Shown piece by piece: positions 44,401 through 57,000 of a DNA stretch of 64,000 bases; position 1 is the first letter of the stretch; each line of letters opens with the position of its first letter. A program made the position numbers and the translations under genes. A model generated the notes under the pieces. That model was not told the DNA's origin, ran no database searches, and saw only the letters and a program-made list of their open reading frames with translations. The DNA is from Antedon mediterranea (taxonomy: Eukaryota > Echinodermata > Crinoidea > Comatulida > Antedonidae): contig NC_092676.1 in assembly GCF_964355755.1 (NCBI RefSeq), forward strand, positions 15,420,288-15,484,287, in the 5' to 3' direction.

Positions 44401-47400
44401 AGGGTGCAATAGATGGAAGCTGCCTCAACGCATCGTCAATGATTGCCACAACAGTAGTACTATCTTGACTGCAAGATTGAAATATATGCACAAACGTAAG
44501 CATCTGTACCTCTCTATCTTTATTCTTTTTCGTCAAGACTGTTATGTGCCACGGAAGTCCACGCTTTCCAAACCAGTCTCTTTAGCTTTCGCGGTATTTA
44601 CGTGGTACAAACTTCATCGCCCAGTCTAAAACAATTAGGGCACAACCAGGATTCAAATCTCCTAAAATATCATGTTGTGCAGCGTCTTGGTTAATGGATC
44701 TTAAATATGACTGCTCGACTAAGAATTAGGTCTACCTCACTATCGATGCCCGTAAACCTAAACATGGATCTGTGTGCAGCGATTTCCTTCTGGCATGCTT
44801 GTAAAGGTAGAACTTCAGTGCTCTGTTTGCGGTCTTTTCTATCGATTCCACAAGCTCCACCAACAACCGATTTAAAAGAACATGAAATCTCCATGTTGTT
44901 TGAACTTAAAGCCATCAGACAATAATTATATATAAGAATTATTTTCAACACGTCTTTACATTGTAAGACATAAACTAAAATGGATAACAAATCAGTTCAG
45001 TTGTCAACGTCAATGAAGATATCATTGTCTATGGAATATACGCAGTAAAGTGTTTTGTCTACTGTGGTTAATGTTTTGAAACATTCTCGTTGAGTAAGTA
45101 CGACCAGGTTCGACAAACGGGAAAACGATAACAAGTTAAAACAAATGTGTTTTTAAGTTTTATGCTATAAACTACGAGAGGATGGAATAATTTATAATAA
45201 TATGGTTTGACAAAGCATAAGCGAGTGATTTTTAGTTAATTGCTTAATTTCGTATATTGGTTAGTAATTGAAATTTTACAAGAAACGTATTTTAGTTTGT
45301 GTTTAAATTGCAACTTAATTCAAAATTATTCCAGGAACTTTCAGTTTATCTTTCAAGTTTGTTTCTCGTAATAAAAGTTTGGCTCAAAGCGACTTAGATT
45401 CCTAAATAGAGAACAATAGGTAGATTTAATTGATCTTGCCAACAGATAACATTCTTTACAACTTCGTGGCTCTGGCGCGGAGCGCATAATGGTTTCCCCA
45501 ATTTTGTTTTACTTGATTCATAAATATTAGTATCTATACTTCAAATTGATGATTTTTTTATTTAAAAAAATTTCGTCGCACATGAAAAAAAACTCATTTG
45601 TTTTTGCCCTACTTTTTAAGAGTTTTATATATGCTAATGCTAATTAGTAATTAATTAGTAAAAATCTTAGAATTTCATCAAATTTTTTGAAACTTTATTA
45701 AATTATTGTCAAGATGCTAGTTAATGTAAGTCTAAAATATTAAAACGCTAGGTTGCTACGTTTGGCTTCCAGAGGCTGTTAAACTTAATGTAAATTATAC
45801 ACCAAAAATTAACAAAATTGGCCGAAAATCGTTATTTTTCGATTTTCTCGAAAACTAAGCGATATTTTACCAAACAAACTACACATCAGGTTTACTTACA
45901 TCAAGGTCTACCAATGTGGAAAATATGAGCCAATTCGAAATTTTGACCCTTGCCACTTAATGATGATTTTTAGTGACTGGCTCTCTTAAATTACAAGTAA
46001 TTTAACTCTTCCGTGATAAGAATACTTTTTTTTGATGACCCAATATATATTTGATTAAGCTGCGTTGAGTAATCAGTTTAAAAAAAGATTTTTTCAAATA
46101 TATATTTGATCATCAAAAAAAATCTTTTATCAATGGATGATACATTATATTGTTTTGAAATACAAAACAGTGTATTGTCCTTCGTGGAAACAGTGTATTG
46201 TCCTTCGTTGAGTGCAGACGTGTTTGAGCGGAGCTCTCACACGTATACGTTTTTAGATACAGTACTCGCTTACCTGTGATAGCATGTTGCAAGGATAAGC
46301 TACTAACTGCATGAGACCTGTATACCTACCTGGATAGTGAACGTATCGGTTGCATTAAATATAGGTACACTTTTGTTATTTATTCTAACTAAACATCTAC
46401 AATGGCCAACGTGGAAAACAATGAGCCAAATATTTCTAATTTAAATATTAGCGCCGCTGAACCGAACACCTGGCTGTCGACTCTCATCAAGTCAATCATG
46501 GGCTGCAAATCCATTGCTGATATTAAATCAACATTATGCGACGCAGTCACCAAGATTGTCTCCTTGGAAAAAGACATTACCATCCTCAATCTTGAAATCA
46601 CCGGTTTACAAAAAGAACTGAGGAATTTGCACGCCGATATGCAGGAAAATTCTGATTGAATCATGGATGTTAAGCTGAAGGATATTGCCGAGGATACGCA
46701 GCATCTTAATATTAGAAGTATTACGCATAAAGTTAATGATCTCGAATGTCTTTTGAATTCAATTAATAACAAATTTTCCCTAATCGGTATCAGTGAAACA
46801 TGGCTTAATGAAAACTCCCCTATTCCTTTCATTAATAACTACTCCTTCTTTGCAAGCAATAGAAGCAATAATCAAATTGGCGGAGGAGTTGCATTTTTTA
46901 TACGTAATGATATTAGCATTACAATTCGAAATGACTTAAAATTACCAGACGACCTGTCCGAATCACTTTTTGTTGAGATTGAAAATTCAAAGACAAAAAA
47001 TGATATTATAGGCATTATTTACAGAGCCCCCTGTGGAGGGCTAGATTCTTTTACTAAATCCGTCGATAATGTATTAACCCAAATTAACAATGAAAACAAA
47101 AATTTTCATCTCATGGGAGACTTCAATATTGATTTATTAAAATAAATATACTTCTTGACGGAATTCAAATTGAACGCAAAACTGAAACACTTTTTTTAGG
47201 TGTATATATTCATGAAAACCTCAAATGGACCAGTCATCAAAATTACGTTTTGAAAAAAATATCAAGATCTATTAGTATTATTAACAGACTTAAGCACTTC
47301 TTCCCTCTAAATATTTTAATTTCTCTTTATAACACACTTGTACTTCCTTATTTCCAGTATTGTAACATTATTTGGGCTGCAGATTACTCTTCTAATATTG

Positions 47401-50400
47401 CTAGATTAACTAAATTACAAAAACGTGCAGCTAGAATTATTACTTTTTCACCATATAGAACCTCATCTGAACCCCTTTTTAAACGTCTTGGTATATTAAA
47501 ATTAACGGATATCCACAATGTTCAAGTTGCCAGTTTTATGTTTAATTATTTTAAAAACCAACTTCCTATTTCTATGATTGATATGCTCTGTAAACGTACC
47601 AAATTTCACAATTACAATTTAAGAACTTCTCATTTAAACATTCCTTTTGCTAGACTTACTAAAACTAAATTTTTTATAACTATATCAGGTCCTAATTTGT
47701 GGAATCATATCCCACCAAATATCAAAACGTCAATATCATTATTTACTTTCCGAAAAAAGTTAAAGAATCATTATATATCTAAATATTATACTGCTTAGTT
47801 AATATGCTTATTATCATTATTTATACTCATATACTATTTATGTCTTACACAAAATATTAGTAGTTGTTTATTATTGCAATCTTTAATTTATACTATATAT
47901 AATGTATATATAGTATATACTATATATATACTGGAATTATAATTTATGTATACATATTTTTTTTTTCCATTTACCAATATCGGTAGTTATTTCATTTATA
48001 ATTATCATGAAACTATTGAAATATAATTTAAATAATTTTTATAAAGAAGATGTTAGTTATGTTATTATACTGTAATTTTTTATCCTAAATTATATAATTA
48101 TATATTCTAGGTTATTTTTTATTTTTTTAGTAATGTGTTTTGTTGTGGGTCCCTACGAGACAAGTTTTTAACTTCTAGAAGAGATCCATGATAATAATGA
48201 CTACCAATTACTGCTTTATCTATGTTCACTTTAATATCTTTTTTCTATTTTGTATATATTCATTCATTATTATCTAAATAAATATTATCTGAATCTGAAT
48301 CTATCTCCCAACATGTTGTTGACAATATAGTATTTAGTAATTAATTTTAGTATTTTTAATCCACAAAATGTTTCTTTTTTACATTTGATTGGTTGATTAT
48401 CATGAGCTGTTATTTTCTTCTATTTTAACAATTAAATGCACTAATTGATCGTACTGTAGGCTTTTTATAAAATTATTTCTGTGCGACCAGAAAAATAAAT
48501 GTGTGGAGTGAACTGTCTATAACTGCTTTGCTCCGCTGTCAGAGCAAATGCTTCTTTTATAGCCCAAACATTCAAAATCTAATTATTGAATGTATTATAA
48601 AATAAAGAGTCTTGTATTCATTGAATCTATACAGTAGAACATTTCAGTTAATCGTTCAACTCATGAGAATATTCTCCCCATTCAACTCATGAGAATATTC
48701 TCCCCATTCAACTCATGAGAATATTCTCCCCATTCAACTCATGAGAATATTCTCCCCATTCAACTCATGAGAATATTCTCCCCATTCAACTCATGAGAAT
48801 ATTCTCCCCATTCAACTCATGAGAATATTCTCCCCATTCAACTCATGAGAATATTCTCCCCATTCAACTCATGAGAATATTCTCCCCATTCAACTCATGA
48901 GAATATTCTCCCCATTCAACTCATGAGAATATTCTCCCCATTCAACTCATGAGAATATTCTCCCCATTCAACTCATGAGAATATTCTCCCCATTCAACTC
49001 ATGAGAATATTCTCCCCATTCAACTCATGAGAATATTCTCCCCATTCAACTCATGAGAATATTCTCCCCATTCAACTCATGAGAATATTCTCCCCATTCA
49101 ACTCATGAGAATATTCTCCCCATTCAACTCATGAGAATATTCTCCCCATTCAACTCATGAGAATATTCTCCCCATTCAACTCATGAGAATATTCTCCCCA
49201 TTCAACTCATGAGAATATTCTCCCCATTCAACTCATGAGAATATTCTCCCCATTCAACTCATGAGAATATTCTCTACATTCAACTCATGAGAATATTCTC
49301 CCCATTCAACTCATGAGAATATTCTCCCCATTCAACTCATGAGAATATTCTCCCCATTCAACTCATGAGAATATTCTCCCCATTCAGCTCATGAAAATAT
49401 TCTCCCCATTCAACTCATGAGAATATTCTCCCCATTCAACTCATGAGAATATTCTCCCCATTCAACTCATGAGAATATTCTCCCCATTCAACTCATGAGA
49501 ATATTCTCCCCATTCAACTCATGAGAATATTCTCCCCATTCAACTCATGAGAATATTCTCCCCATTCAACTCATGAGAATATTCTCCCCATTCAACTCAT
49601 GAGAATATTCTCCCCATTCAACTCATGAGAATATTCTCCCCATTTAACTCATGAAAATATTCTCCCCATTCAACTCATGAGAATATTCTCCCCATTCAAC
49701 TCATGAGAATATTCTCCCCATTCAACTCATGAGAATATTCTCCCCATTCAACTCATGAGAATATTCTCCCCATTCAACTCATACACATTCATTATTTGTA
49801 TAATAATAACATTTTGAGATTTTGTTTTGTACAATATTTAACAGGTCATTTGAAATAATCATCTTAGGAAAAAAATATTCTAAACAGATGAATTTGTTTC
49901 ATTTTAGGTAAAGGAAAAATTCCAGCCAATTCAACACTTGTTTTTGAGGTTGAACTCTTTGATTGGAAAGGTGAAGATTTAACAGAAGAAAAAGATGGTG
50001 GTGTCATTGTAAGAATTCAGACAGAGGGAGAAGGTGAAGAAACACCAATAGATGGCTCAACAGTTAAAAGTAGGTGCAATTTTATGCTCTAATTAAAATT
50101 AAACATTTAAAAGAAAGTAAAAATAAACCTACACATGCTTTTTTCAACTTATAATTAAGTATTAACTCCCTGACAAAAAATAGGTACGCTTATGTTGACA
50201 CGGAACTGGGAGGAACTCAACTCAAATATACATTGAGAGAGCGCTTTTGTCAACTTCTAGACCAACTGATAGTAAACCAGTGTGTGAACGCATATGTAGA
50301 CACTGGAACCGATTCTGGTTTCCTGGGTGCACAGTGCAATCATTCGTATATTTGCTCGTGGTTACCCATACTGCACTCATTGCACAATTCAAAGTTTTCA

Positions 50401-53400
50401 GTTGTGTTTAGTTCATCTAACTAACTCCCGGGAAAAAGTAGAATTTGTTCAGCTTAACACAACTGTGCATATTTCGAGTTGAGGTCAGTTACAATCAATT
50501 GCTCACACAGTTCAATTGAGTTCTGTGTCGAAATAAGCATACCGTTATACAGTAGTAACGATGTTAACGCAATACCCACTGTTTCTTTGGCCAAGCTCAG
50601 TATAGATGTAAACACCAAGCTAATAGTGGGTTTGAGCCCCACTCAAAACATGTAAGAGTATCTTAAATGTACTAGTTCAATTTACATCAAACATCTGAAT
50701 AAAGTATTTCAATACAGTGCAGTTTATCTTCAGTAGTTTGTATTGCAGATAGGAACATGTCAAATGGAAAAATATATTGGAAGGATACAATTTATATATT
50801 TATAAAAAAACAATATTAAATTTAGATTTTTTGTTAAAGTTCATCTGACAGGTGATTGTAGTGGAAAAGTGTTTGATGACCGCGATGTTTCATTCACCAT
50901 GGAAGATAGTAAGTATTTTAAAATAAAATGTGTATTTGAATGCTTTGAAATCATGTTTTACGCACATGTGGGCCTTTTTAAAGAAAGGGGTTTCTGTTTT
51001 GATTTGATTGAAAATGTTATTGGCTGTTGTCAAATTTTGTTACTATACAGTCCGAAAGTAGAAACAGGAAGTGAAATAAGTTTTAAGTGTTATAAACTTC
51101 TTTGCCTGGAAAGTTAATGTTAATTTCATTTATTAGTTGTGTTGAAATATAAAAGTGTAAACAAAATTTTCCCAAATCACTCCATTGTAGAGTACCCTTG
51201 TTTAACCACCTCTCCTTACTATCTTAATTTTGCACACTGAAACCAATGCAGTGTATTTAAAAGATTGTAAATTGTTTATACACAAAGATCAAACTATTAT
51301 AAAATTTAAAAAAAAATCTTTTGCACTGTTTTGACTTTGTCACTATTTAATATTTCATAATCATTCAACCATGAGAAAAGTTACTATGCCAAAATTTCAA
51401 TTTGCACTATAATACATCAAAATCATGCATATGATGTGCCACTACACCATTTATGTTCTTGTTTTATACTAGCTGTTGTGTGTCTATCGGATAAAAAAAA
51501 ACAATTGTGGTGCAAGACCTATTGTTTATTTGATCATTTGTGGTACATATATGGGATTATAACAATAAATTGTAAACACTACAGTACTATTGTAAATACT
51601 TTCACGCCACTTTCATTGAAATTTTTAATGTAGATTCTTTTTATGTGGTTTTGAGTTATCATAAAGTATTATAATGGTGTTTTTATTATATTGTATGTAA
51701 CTAATGGAACAAATTATTCAGTACATACATGCAGATATAGAAAATTTCTATTAAAATACTATTATAATATCCACTATACTAGCCAAATGAACAATACATG
51801 GATGCTTGCATACTGTACATTATCTACATAAACAGCTCTTCGTGTGAATTGCACTTGATATTATTCTTCATTCGGAGCCTAGCACCTGATGATTGAAGAG
51901 ATTTCATTTTTATCACCTTTATGAAACAGTCTGTAGTGTGCAAATAAATTGTTTAAATTTAACTATTTATACATCTAATGTGTTTTTATAATGTGATAGG
52001 CAGTGAACATGGCATTGTTGAAGGTGTGAGTATGGCAATCAAAAACATGCATAAAGGAGAAACGGTCAGTGTTTCTCTGAAACCTAAATATGCATTTAAA
52101 GATACTGGCAACCAAGAACTTGGAATTGCAGGCGATGCAAACGTATCATATACCATTAAACTTAATGATTTTGAAAAGGTTTGTGTTTTATAACGTTCTT
52201 ATTTATTTGTTGATACAATTATTATTTCATAAAATTTGGAATTATTAACATTTCATATAAATATTAGTAAACCCCTTGACATGATTTTGTGGGATCAAAC
52301 CATAGCTATCCCTCCCTCAATCCACACTTCTGATAAAGTGCATTTTGGTTAATGAAACTTTTTTTAACAGTCCTTCAACAAAATGTTTAAGCAGAAACGT
52401 GTAATTGAATTATATACCGTATATTATTATTACGGTATTTTTATATCGTATATTGATGATATGGAGCAGAAACAGGGCCACAGATGTAGAAAATAAAAGA
52501 CAAATTGGAATGGCTTTACCAAAAACTGGGCCCATCCCAGATGTCCCCATATTTGGATTATATTATAGTCAATGCACCCATACTCTGTTATGATCATATC
52601 ATCAATTTGATACATGAACATATATTGTAGCAGTCCTACAGTATATATGCTATGTTGTCTTATGTGTGTAATACACTACTGAATTGAAACTTAAAATGTA
52701 GACAATCAAAGACTTGTGAATACTGTATATGCAGTTATTTTCGCGCTGGCAAGACATTTTGTACGCGAAAATAATGGCATATACAGTACTCTGGATCCTA
52801 CATTTACAGGGAATGGAAACTTGGGAGATGGATACACCTCAAAAGATTGAAGCAGCAGTGCATGCCAAAGAAAGAGGTACCACAAAGTTTAAGGTAATGA
52901 AGTAATTTTGATACAGTTATATATCATACAGTATTCTTGAAATTAATTAAGCATCACGTGCCATTCAGGATAACAGAAAAGTGATTTATAATGAAGATGG
53001 GTTCTAATGAAATATTTTGAGAATTGTTGTCGCACAAGGTTGTTGACAGATCTGCTCTTAGTGCACGCCTTCTGTTCTACTTTGAAATAGAACCTAATTA
53101 ATTTATCATACATTTTTTGTACTTTACGTCTACTTGATAGGCTGGGGCATACTCAGATGCTATCAAGAACTGGACTCGTGTTACATCCTTGTTAGATTAT
53201 GCCAGTGATCTAGATGATGATGCAGAGCAGAAAGAGAAATGGAATTCATTGAAGTTAGCTGGTTTCCTCAATCTTGCCATGGCATATCTAAAGACTGCAG
53301 AATACCTTCAAGCTATCAAAAATTGTGATAAAGTAAGAATATTTTTTATTTAATTGATTATGACCACATGGCATACATCAATATTTTGCGATCATACTTA

Positions 53401-56400
53401 CGTACGTGCATGTTGTTTTTAAATTAGGCCTAAATGTCACTAAAATTATAAAAATGATCACCTATAATTCGTCAAAGTGATGAATTAAAATCTAGTTTTC
53501 ATTGAATTTATTTGTCAATGTTTGTTAATAGTAGAGATGCACTGTAAAACTAAATTGTATAGTATGTTTTTGGTTTATACATTTAGAATTAAATTCACAA
53601 CTTTTAAAAATGAATGAAATAATGTAATTTAAAAAATGTTCATTATTGCATTTGGACATTTTAGGCATTTGAGATGGATGCAGATTGTGTAAAAGCTTAT
53701 TACCGTAAAGGTGAAGCTAATATGGGTATGAGCAACCCTGAAATAGCAAAACTGGATTTCCAAAAAGTACTTCAGTTGGATCCTACAAACAAGGCAGCAA
53801 AAAATAAAATAGCAGTCTGTGATCACAAAATCAAACAACAGCGTGCAAAAGAGAAGAAAACTTATGGCAATATGTTTGCTAAGTTTGCAGCTCAGGATGC
53901 TAAGGTAATGTGAACATCTTTAATTATTGCTATTCATCTCCAATTATATGGGTGTAAAATACAAGTATTTTGTATACTTTTAGTATGATGTTAGAAATGA
54001 CATAATACTATTTAGGTATAAATTCCTAAAATTCATACTTTATTAAAAAGTAAGCTTACACCCTTTATTAATGAATGTTAATGAATCCAAATAATTTCAT
54101 GAGGTGAAAGATGAAATATTATATTTTCACTAAGAGAATACTGGTGAAATATAAAAAATGTTGATTTTCACTGAATTAAATTATTTGGTCCATTACACAA
54201 ACATTCATTATTTGTTTTATAACAACCTACTCTTAATGGGAGGATTGGCCAAAGGTAGTACAATTATAGACGGCATACACTTCAAGTTCATAGAACGTAT
54301 TAAGTCAACAGTCGAACGTGTGGTTGCTCACTGTGTAACCAAACCAGTGGTGGATCTAGGGTGTGAATATGGTGTCTAGCCACCCCTTAATTTAAAAAAA
54401 AAAAATGAAATAACAAATAATGCAACCAACCCCACCAACCATCGCTGGATTCGACACACCTGACTCTTTTAATTAAGAAGAGTAGGCCTAGAGCTAAGGT
54501 TAGCATTATATAGTTAAGGCCTACATAATTAAAGAGCTAAGAGTTTAATTACTATTTATGAATTCAAGAAGAAATAAATAAAACGCGATTTAAAATCTCC
54601 AATAAATATCCACAACTGAGTTATTTTCACACACACTCCTACTACTACTACCAGCGGCATGTTGTCTAGCTCGCTTCCCGTGTGAATGCTGACGTCATCA
54701 CTCTCCAGAAATACACCATTTTGCATTCAGTTAATTGCCACCCTGGTATGTGTGTGCAAGAGTTAGCGTGGTATATTTACACCCCTGTACAGAGTGGAGT
54801 GTATAATAAATAATGAAATGTCTTTTTTTTGTTTGTTATAGACACGGCGATTACTGCAATCATTGTATACTAAATTACTATACATTAAGTTATTCACACT
54901 TCTGTAGGGTAAATATCACAGACGACCACAACACAGTACACACATATCAAGGAAATAACAGGCATTAAAATGTGTTGAAAAAAGGCAACTTAGGCTTCCT
55001 AAACCAGAGGTGTCTCAGACCTCTGTGTTGCGCCTCTGCAGAATACTCTATACATGTATATATATAAATTATGGTTAATTCTGACATAGGCGAGCACAAT
55101 GCAAAAACTTCGGTACAAATCTCCGCCTTGGATACCTACCTTATCTATCTCAGATGTACCGCGAAACATAGATTTGATAACATTAGTTTTCACATTGACG
55201 CTATTGCTCTATATTTCTATCTTAGGAAGATATTATAAAGGGTTTTGGTGCTTGGTGGCGATAACCATTTTGGTTTTTTGTTTATTTTCCAACCGTGCGT
55301 GTGAAGGTATAGTAGTACATAAAGATCAAGCCTAAAACGCTATTAATCATCTAAGACACTTAGGTTAGTGAGTACGTTTAGTTTTAGGAATATCAAAAGC
55401 ATTTAACTAATGGTAACCGACCGAAATTGTCCTGGCCAGAATGTCGTCCTAAAACTGTTTATGTCCCGAGTCATTATCATTCCGAGAACCATCGTCTACA
55501 CTTCCTAGAGGGGGAGCGAGCGAAGTATTAAGTATTCCATACAGAGTTGCACTATACAAAATATGATGATAACCATATATTATTTTTTGCCTTATACAAA
55601 CTCTCTTGTGAAGTCTACCTCTGGATTTATGGCAATGCGAAAATGAGAATCTAAATAAAATCCTTTTCTCATTATAGAAAATCCGAAAATATTCTCTAAT
55701 TTAGTATTCATTAAATCTCACTTGGTTTAATCCCTGCTTCATTTCATTTTTTCAGTTTACGTCAGAAATTAATTCAGTAAAATTCTTGCATAATAATAAT
55801 GCATTTTTACAGAATTTGTTTAATGATTACAGTAATGAAGGTTTCTCCAATGTGATTGTGTAGTCAGTTAATTACCTTGCTATTGAAAAGCGTTTTTGTC
55901 CTTTTTCCACAACTCAATTATTTTTTTATTGGGTTTTATAAGGCAAACACCAGCTTGCAGAACTTCACTTGGCAAGATAGGGACTTCAATCTACTCCTTC
56001 AATCTTATCTTGGCTACAAATACTAGTTATATCAACATTCTTTCAATGAATCATAATATTATACACATAACTTTATTCAATCAATTCGCTGCTTCCATTC
56101 GATCAATGGAGAATCTTAGACAAGAAGCTAGGCTATCAGCGTTCAAAAAGAAAATGCTTGGATTTTTTACTGCAGAGCTAAAACGGCTTTAGTTTTTTTT
56201 AATTTTATGATTTTCTGTATTGTAGGCTGAAGAGAAAAGAAGGCAAAAAGAAGATAAAAGAGCGAAAGAGATGTTTAAAAAAGCTGGTGAAGATGCAAGG
56301 AAAGACGATGAAAAAAATAATATAGAAAATAATAGTGAGGAACCTGAGAAAGTAATAGATCAAGATACAAAAGAAAATGATGAAGGAACGGCTGTTGACT

Positions 56401-56402
56401 AG
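38434..56402 (+). CDS. FKBP4/FKBP5-type peptidyl-prolyl isomerase, Hsp90 co-chaperone
   Basis: Exons: 38434-38674, 40495-40593, 49908-50069, 50840-50908, 52000-52178, 52810-52893, 53141-53332, 53665-53904, 56226-56402. They join in frame to 480 residues (human FKBP4 is 459). Domain order: FK1 (about 29-140) with the active-site residues seen in FKBP12, namely VHYVG tyrosine, QFDSS, QVIKAW tryptophan, EYAYG tyrosine and VFEVEL phenylalanine; FK2 (about 150-255), where the tryptophan position is lost (HGIVEG), as in vertebrate FK2; then a three-repeat TPR domain (about 265-400) with [17 protein letters not shown] and [10 protein letters not shown], followed by [17 protein letters not shown]; and an acidic-basic tail. 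FK1 is expected to be an active isomerase, and the TPR should clamp the MEEVD tail of Hsp90. Intron 2 is 9.3 kb. An AATAAA lies at 56818. FKBP4 versus FKBP5 cannot be decided, as the duplication is vertebrate. Confidence 0.93.
38675..40494 (+). other. FKBP intron 1, with degenerate ~38-bp tandem repeat
   Basis: No exon lies here. The run 40150-40440 repeats a loose unit built from TTTCATAAAGCGTATAC and ACTTGAGTATAC about seven or eight times. Variation between units is high, so it is an old minisatellite. AGCGCTTTAAGCGCT near 39985 is a perfect 15-base palindrome (odd centre). Confidence 0.5.
41102..42872. mobile_element. hAT-type non-autonomous element
   Basis: The ends are CAGGGCTCGATTTA and its exact reverse complement TAAATCGAGCCCTG. 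CAGGG(C)TCG ends are typical of hAT MITEs. Subterminal CTAGCCCA / TGGCTAGT repeats occur at both ends. GTGCG borders both sides as part of a probable target duplication; the full 8 bases do not match cleanly. It contains AGGCCTA-rich DNA (41515-41660) and the TTAA element. Confidence 0.72.
41914..42552 (+). mobile_element. TTAA-flanked MITE, copy 2
   Basis: 639 bp flanked by TTAA, ends AGCCCCATTCCCTACG and reversed AGACCCCTTCCCTGC, colinear with 6559-7191. It keeps an open frame from the ATG near 42160 to 42333 of about 57 codons (start [19 protein letters not shown]) that is broken in copy 1. Three copies in one window (also 9728-9917) mark it as an abundant family here. Confidence 0.82.
43402..44990 (-). 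pseudogene. Broken DDE transposase-like gene of the long-TIR element
   Basis: Minus strand, N- to C-terminal with frame breaks: [18 protein letters not shown] and [19 protein letters not shown] (44760-44900), [20 protein letters not shown] (44570-44650), [37 protein letters not shown], a [18 protein letters not shown] segment, [20 protein letters not shown] (44250-44310), [35 protein letters not shown], and a C-terminus with [16 protein letters not shown] and a long aspartate-rich run (43550-43640). The LDWAMKF and DNAGCYH aspartates could be the first two acids of a DDE site. The blocks match a widespread, poorly named multicopy family. At least three frameshifts or stops disable it. Confidence 0.6.
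46028..46130. repeat. Inverted repeat of about 29 bp
   Basis: The left arm TTTTTTTTGATGACCCAATA continues TATATTTGA; the right arm is its near-perfect reverse complement ending ATCAAAAAAAA. A loop of roughly 40 bases separates them. It could be a tiny MITE or an end of the LINE target. Confidence 0.6.
46240..48300 (+). mobile_element. Internally deleted LINE (non-LTR retrotransposon)
   Basis: In order: a 5' leader, an 85-codon coiled-coil-like ORF (46402-46659), then after one stop a frame at 46663-47145 with a partial apurinic-type endonuclease ([47 protein letters not shown]). At about 47141 the sequence jumps to the C-terminal part of the RT protein ([51 protein letters not shown]), ending at 47798. 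The RT catalytic core and end of the endonuclease are absent. The 3' end carries CTGAATCTGAATCT short repeats, as in CR1-clade-like elements. Reading frames on both sides are long and clean, so the deletion is probably younger than most relics here. Confidence 0.82.
48655..49782. repeat. 26-bp satellite, about 43 copies
   Basis: The unit is ATTCAACTCATGAGAATATT followed by CTCCCC. The array is nearly perfect; only a few units differ (near 49275, 49387 and 49645). Each unit contains the 12-base palindrome GAGAATATTCTC, which includes AGAATATTCT, a match to the heat-shock-element dyad nGAAnnTTCn. It lies in FKBP intron 2, about 125 bases before exon 3. Homogeneity implies recent expansion or ongoing turnover. 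Confidence 0.95.
53466..53495 (+). mobile_element. Helitron 3' end fragment
   Basis: In FKBP intron 7: stem-loop AATTCGTCA AAG TGATGAATT, then AAAAT and CTAG, followed by T. It matches the 3' terminus of the Helitron at 20510-22123 in design and largely in sequence (CGTCAAAGTGA). The upstream extent is unclear; it may be a short terminal fragment of a related copy. Confidence 0.55.
53905..56225 (+). other. FKBP intron 8; no gene recognised
   Basis: A 2.3-kb intron. There is an AT-rich beginning, an AGGCCTA patch near 54485-54530, and low-complexity stretches. Open frames at 55099-55335 and 55896-56192 are hydrophobic by composition and carry no motif I know. Confidence 0.35.
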
Positions 56403-56859
56403 ACTTTACATTCTAATTTGATATCATTATTATCATAGCATAACAGCTAATACTGCATTCCTTCAAATTACTTTTATACTTTGTGTATGTTTTTATGTGA
56501 CTTTATGTTATATTAATTTAAATCTTTATAGTTTAATTTTCAACATAAAAACTTCAATCTTATTAAAAGTTTATTAAACTACTAGACTGTATTTGATGGG
56601 GATAGAATCTTAATGCTTATTAGTATATGGGGATAGTATCAGTATAATAGAGGTTGGATATACTAAATAATAAGTATTAATGTACTGTACTGTATAACCT
56701 ACAACTCATTTTACTGGCATTTTTTTGTAAGAAATATTTCTTGTTACAAATGCTATTTATTGCTACAATTTTTATTTGAGTCTATGAATGTTACTACTGG
56801 TATTAATATACAATACAAATAAATTAAAAAACAAAGGTACATTTTGTGTTTATATTTTA

Positions 56860-57000
56860 GGTGCTTGAGTCTTTGTTTAAAACTAAAACATCAATCATTA
56901 AGTTGTGTCGTGAAATGGTCTTAAATAATAAAACGTTTTGTTGTTTTGTGTGGAATTCACTACCTTCAGAAGCTTTTACTGCTTCAACTCTCATTTTAAC
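56860..57000 (+). pseudogene. Possible LINE C-terminal fragment
   Basis: The frame reads FVWNSLPSEAFTASTL, which resembles the F(N)LWNSLP block near the end of CR1/L2-type ORF2 proteins. It is cut off by the MITE starting at about 57001. Only about 45 codons remain. Confidence 0.4.

Larger units (their letters stand above)
40620..45590 (-). mobile_element. DDE-type DNA transposon with ~360-bp terminal inverted repeats
   Basis: The left arm (about 40620-40985) is the inverted copy of the right arm (about 45225-45590). Shared marks include TGTGCGACGAA(A)TTTTTTT, ATAGATACTAATATTTATGA, TCAATCAGATGTACCTATTG (diverged in the right arm) and CTCTATTTA/TAAATAGAG. The arms differ by substitutions and small indels, so the insertion is not fresh. 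It encloses a broken transposase-like gene on the minus strand (43402-44990) and three nested elements. It sits wholly within FKBP intron 2. I could not fix a target-site duplication. Confidence 0.75.

Noticed and set aside
48655-49782. CRISPR-like array
   Set aside because: Units are directly adjacent 26-mers with no variable spacers, in a eukaryotic intron; it is a satellite.
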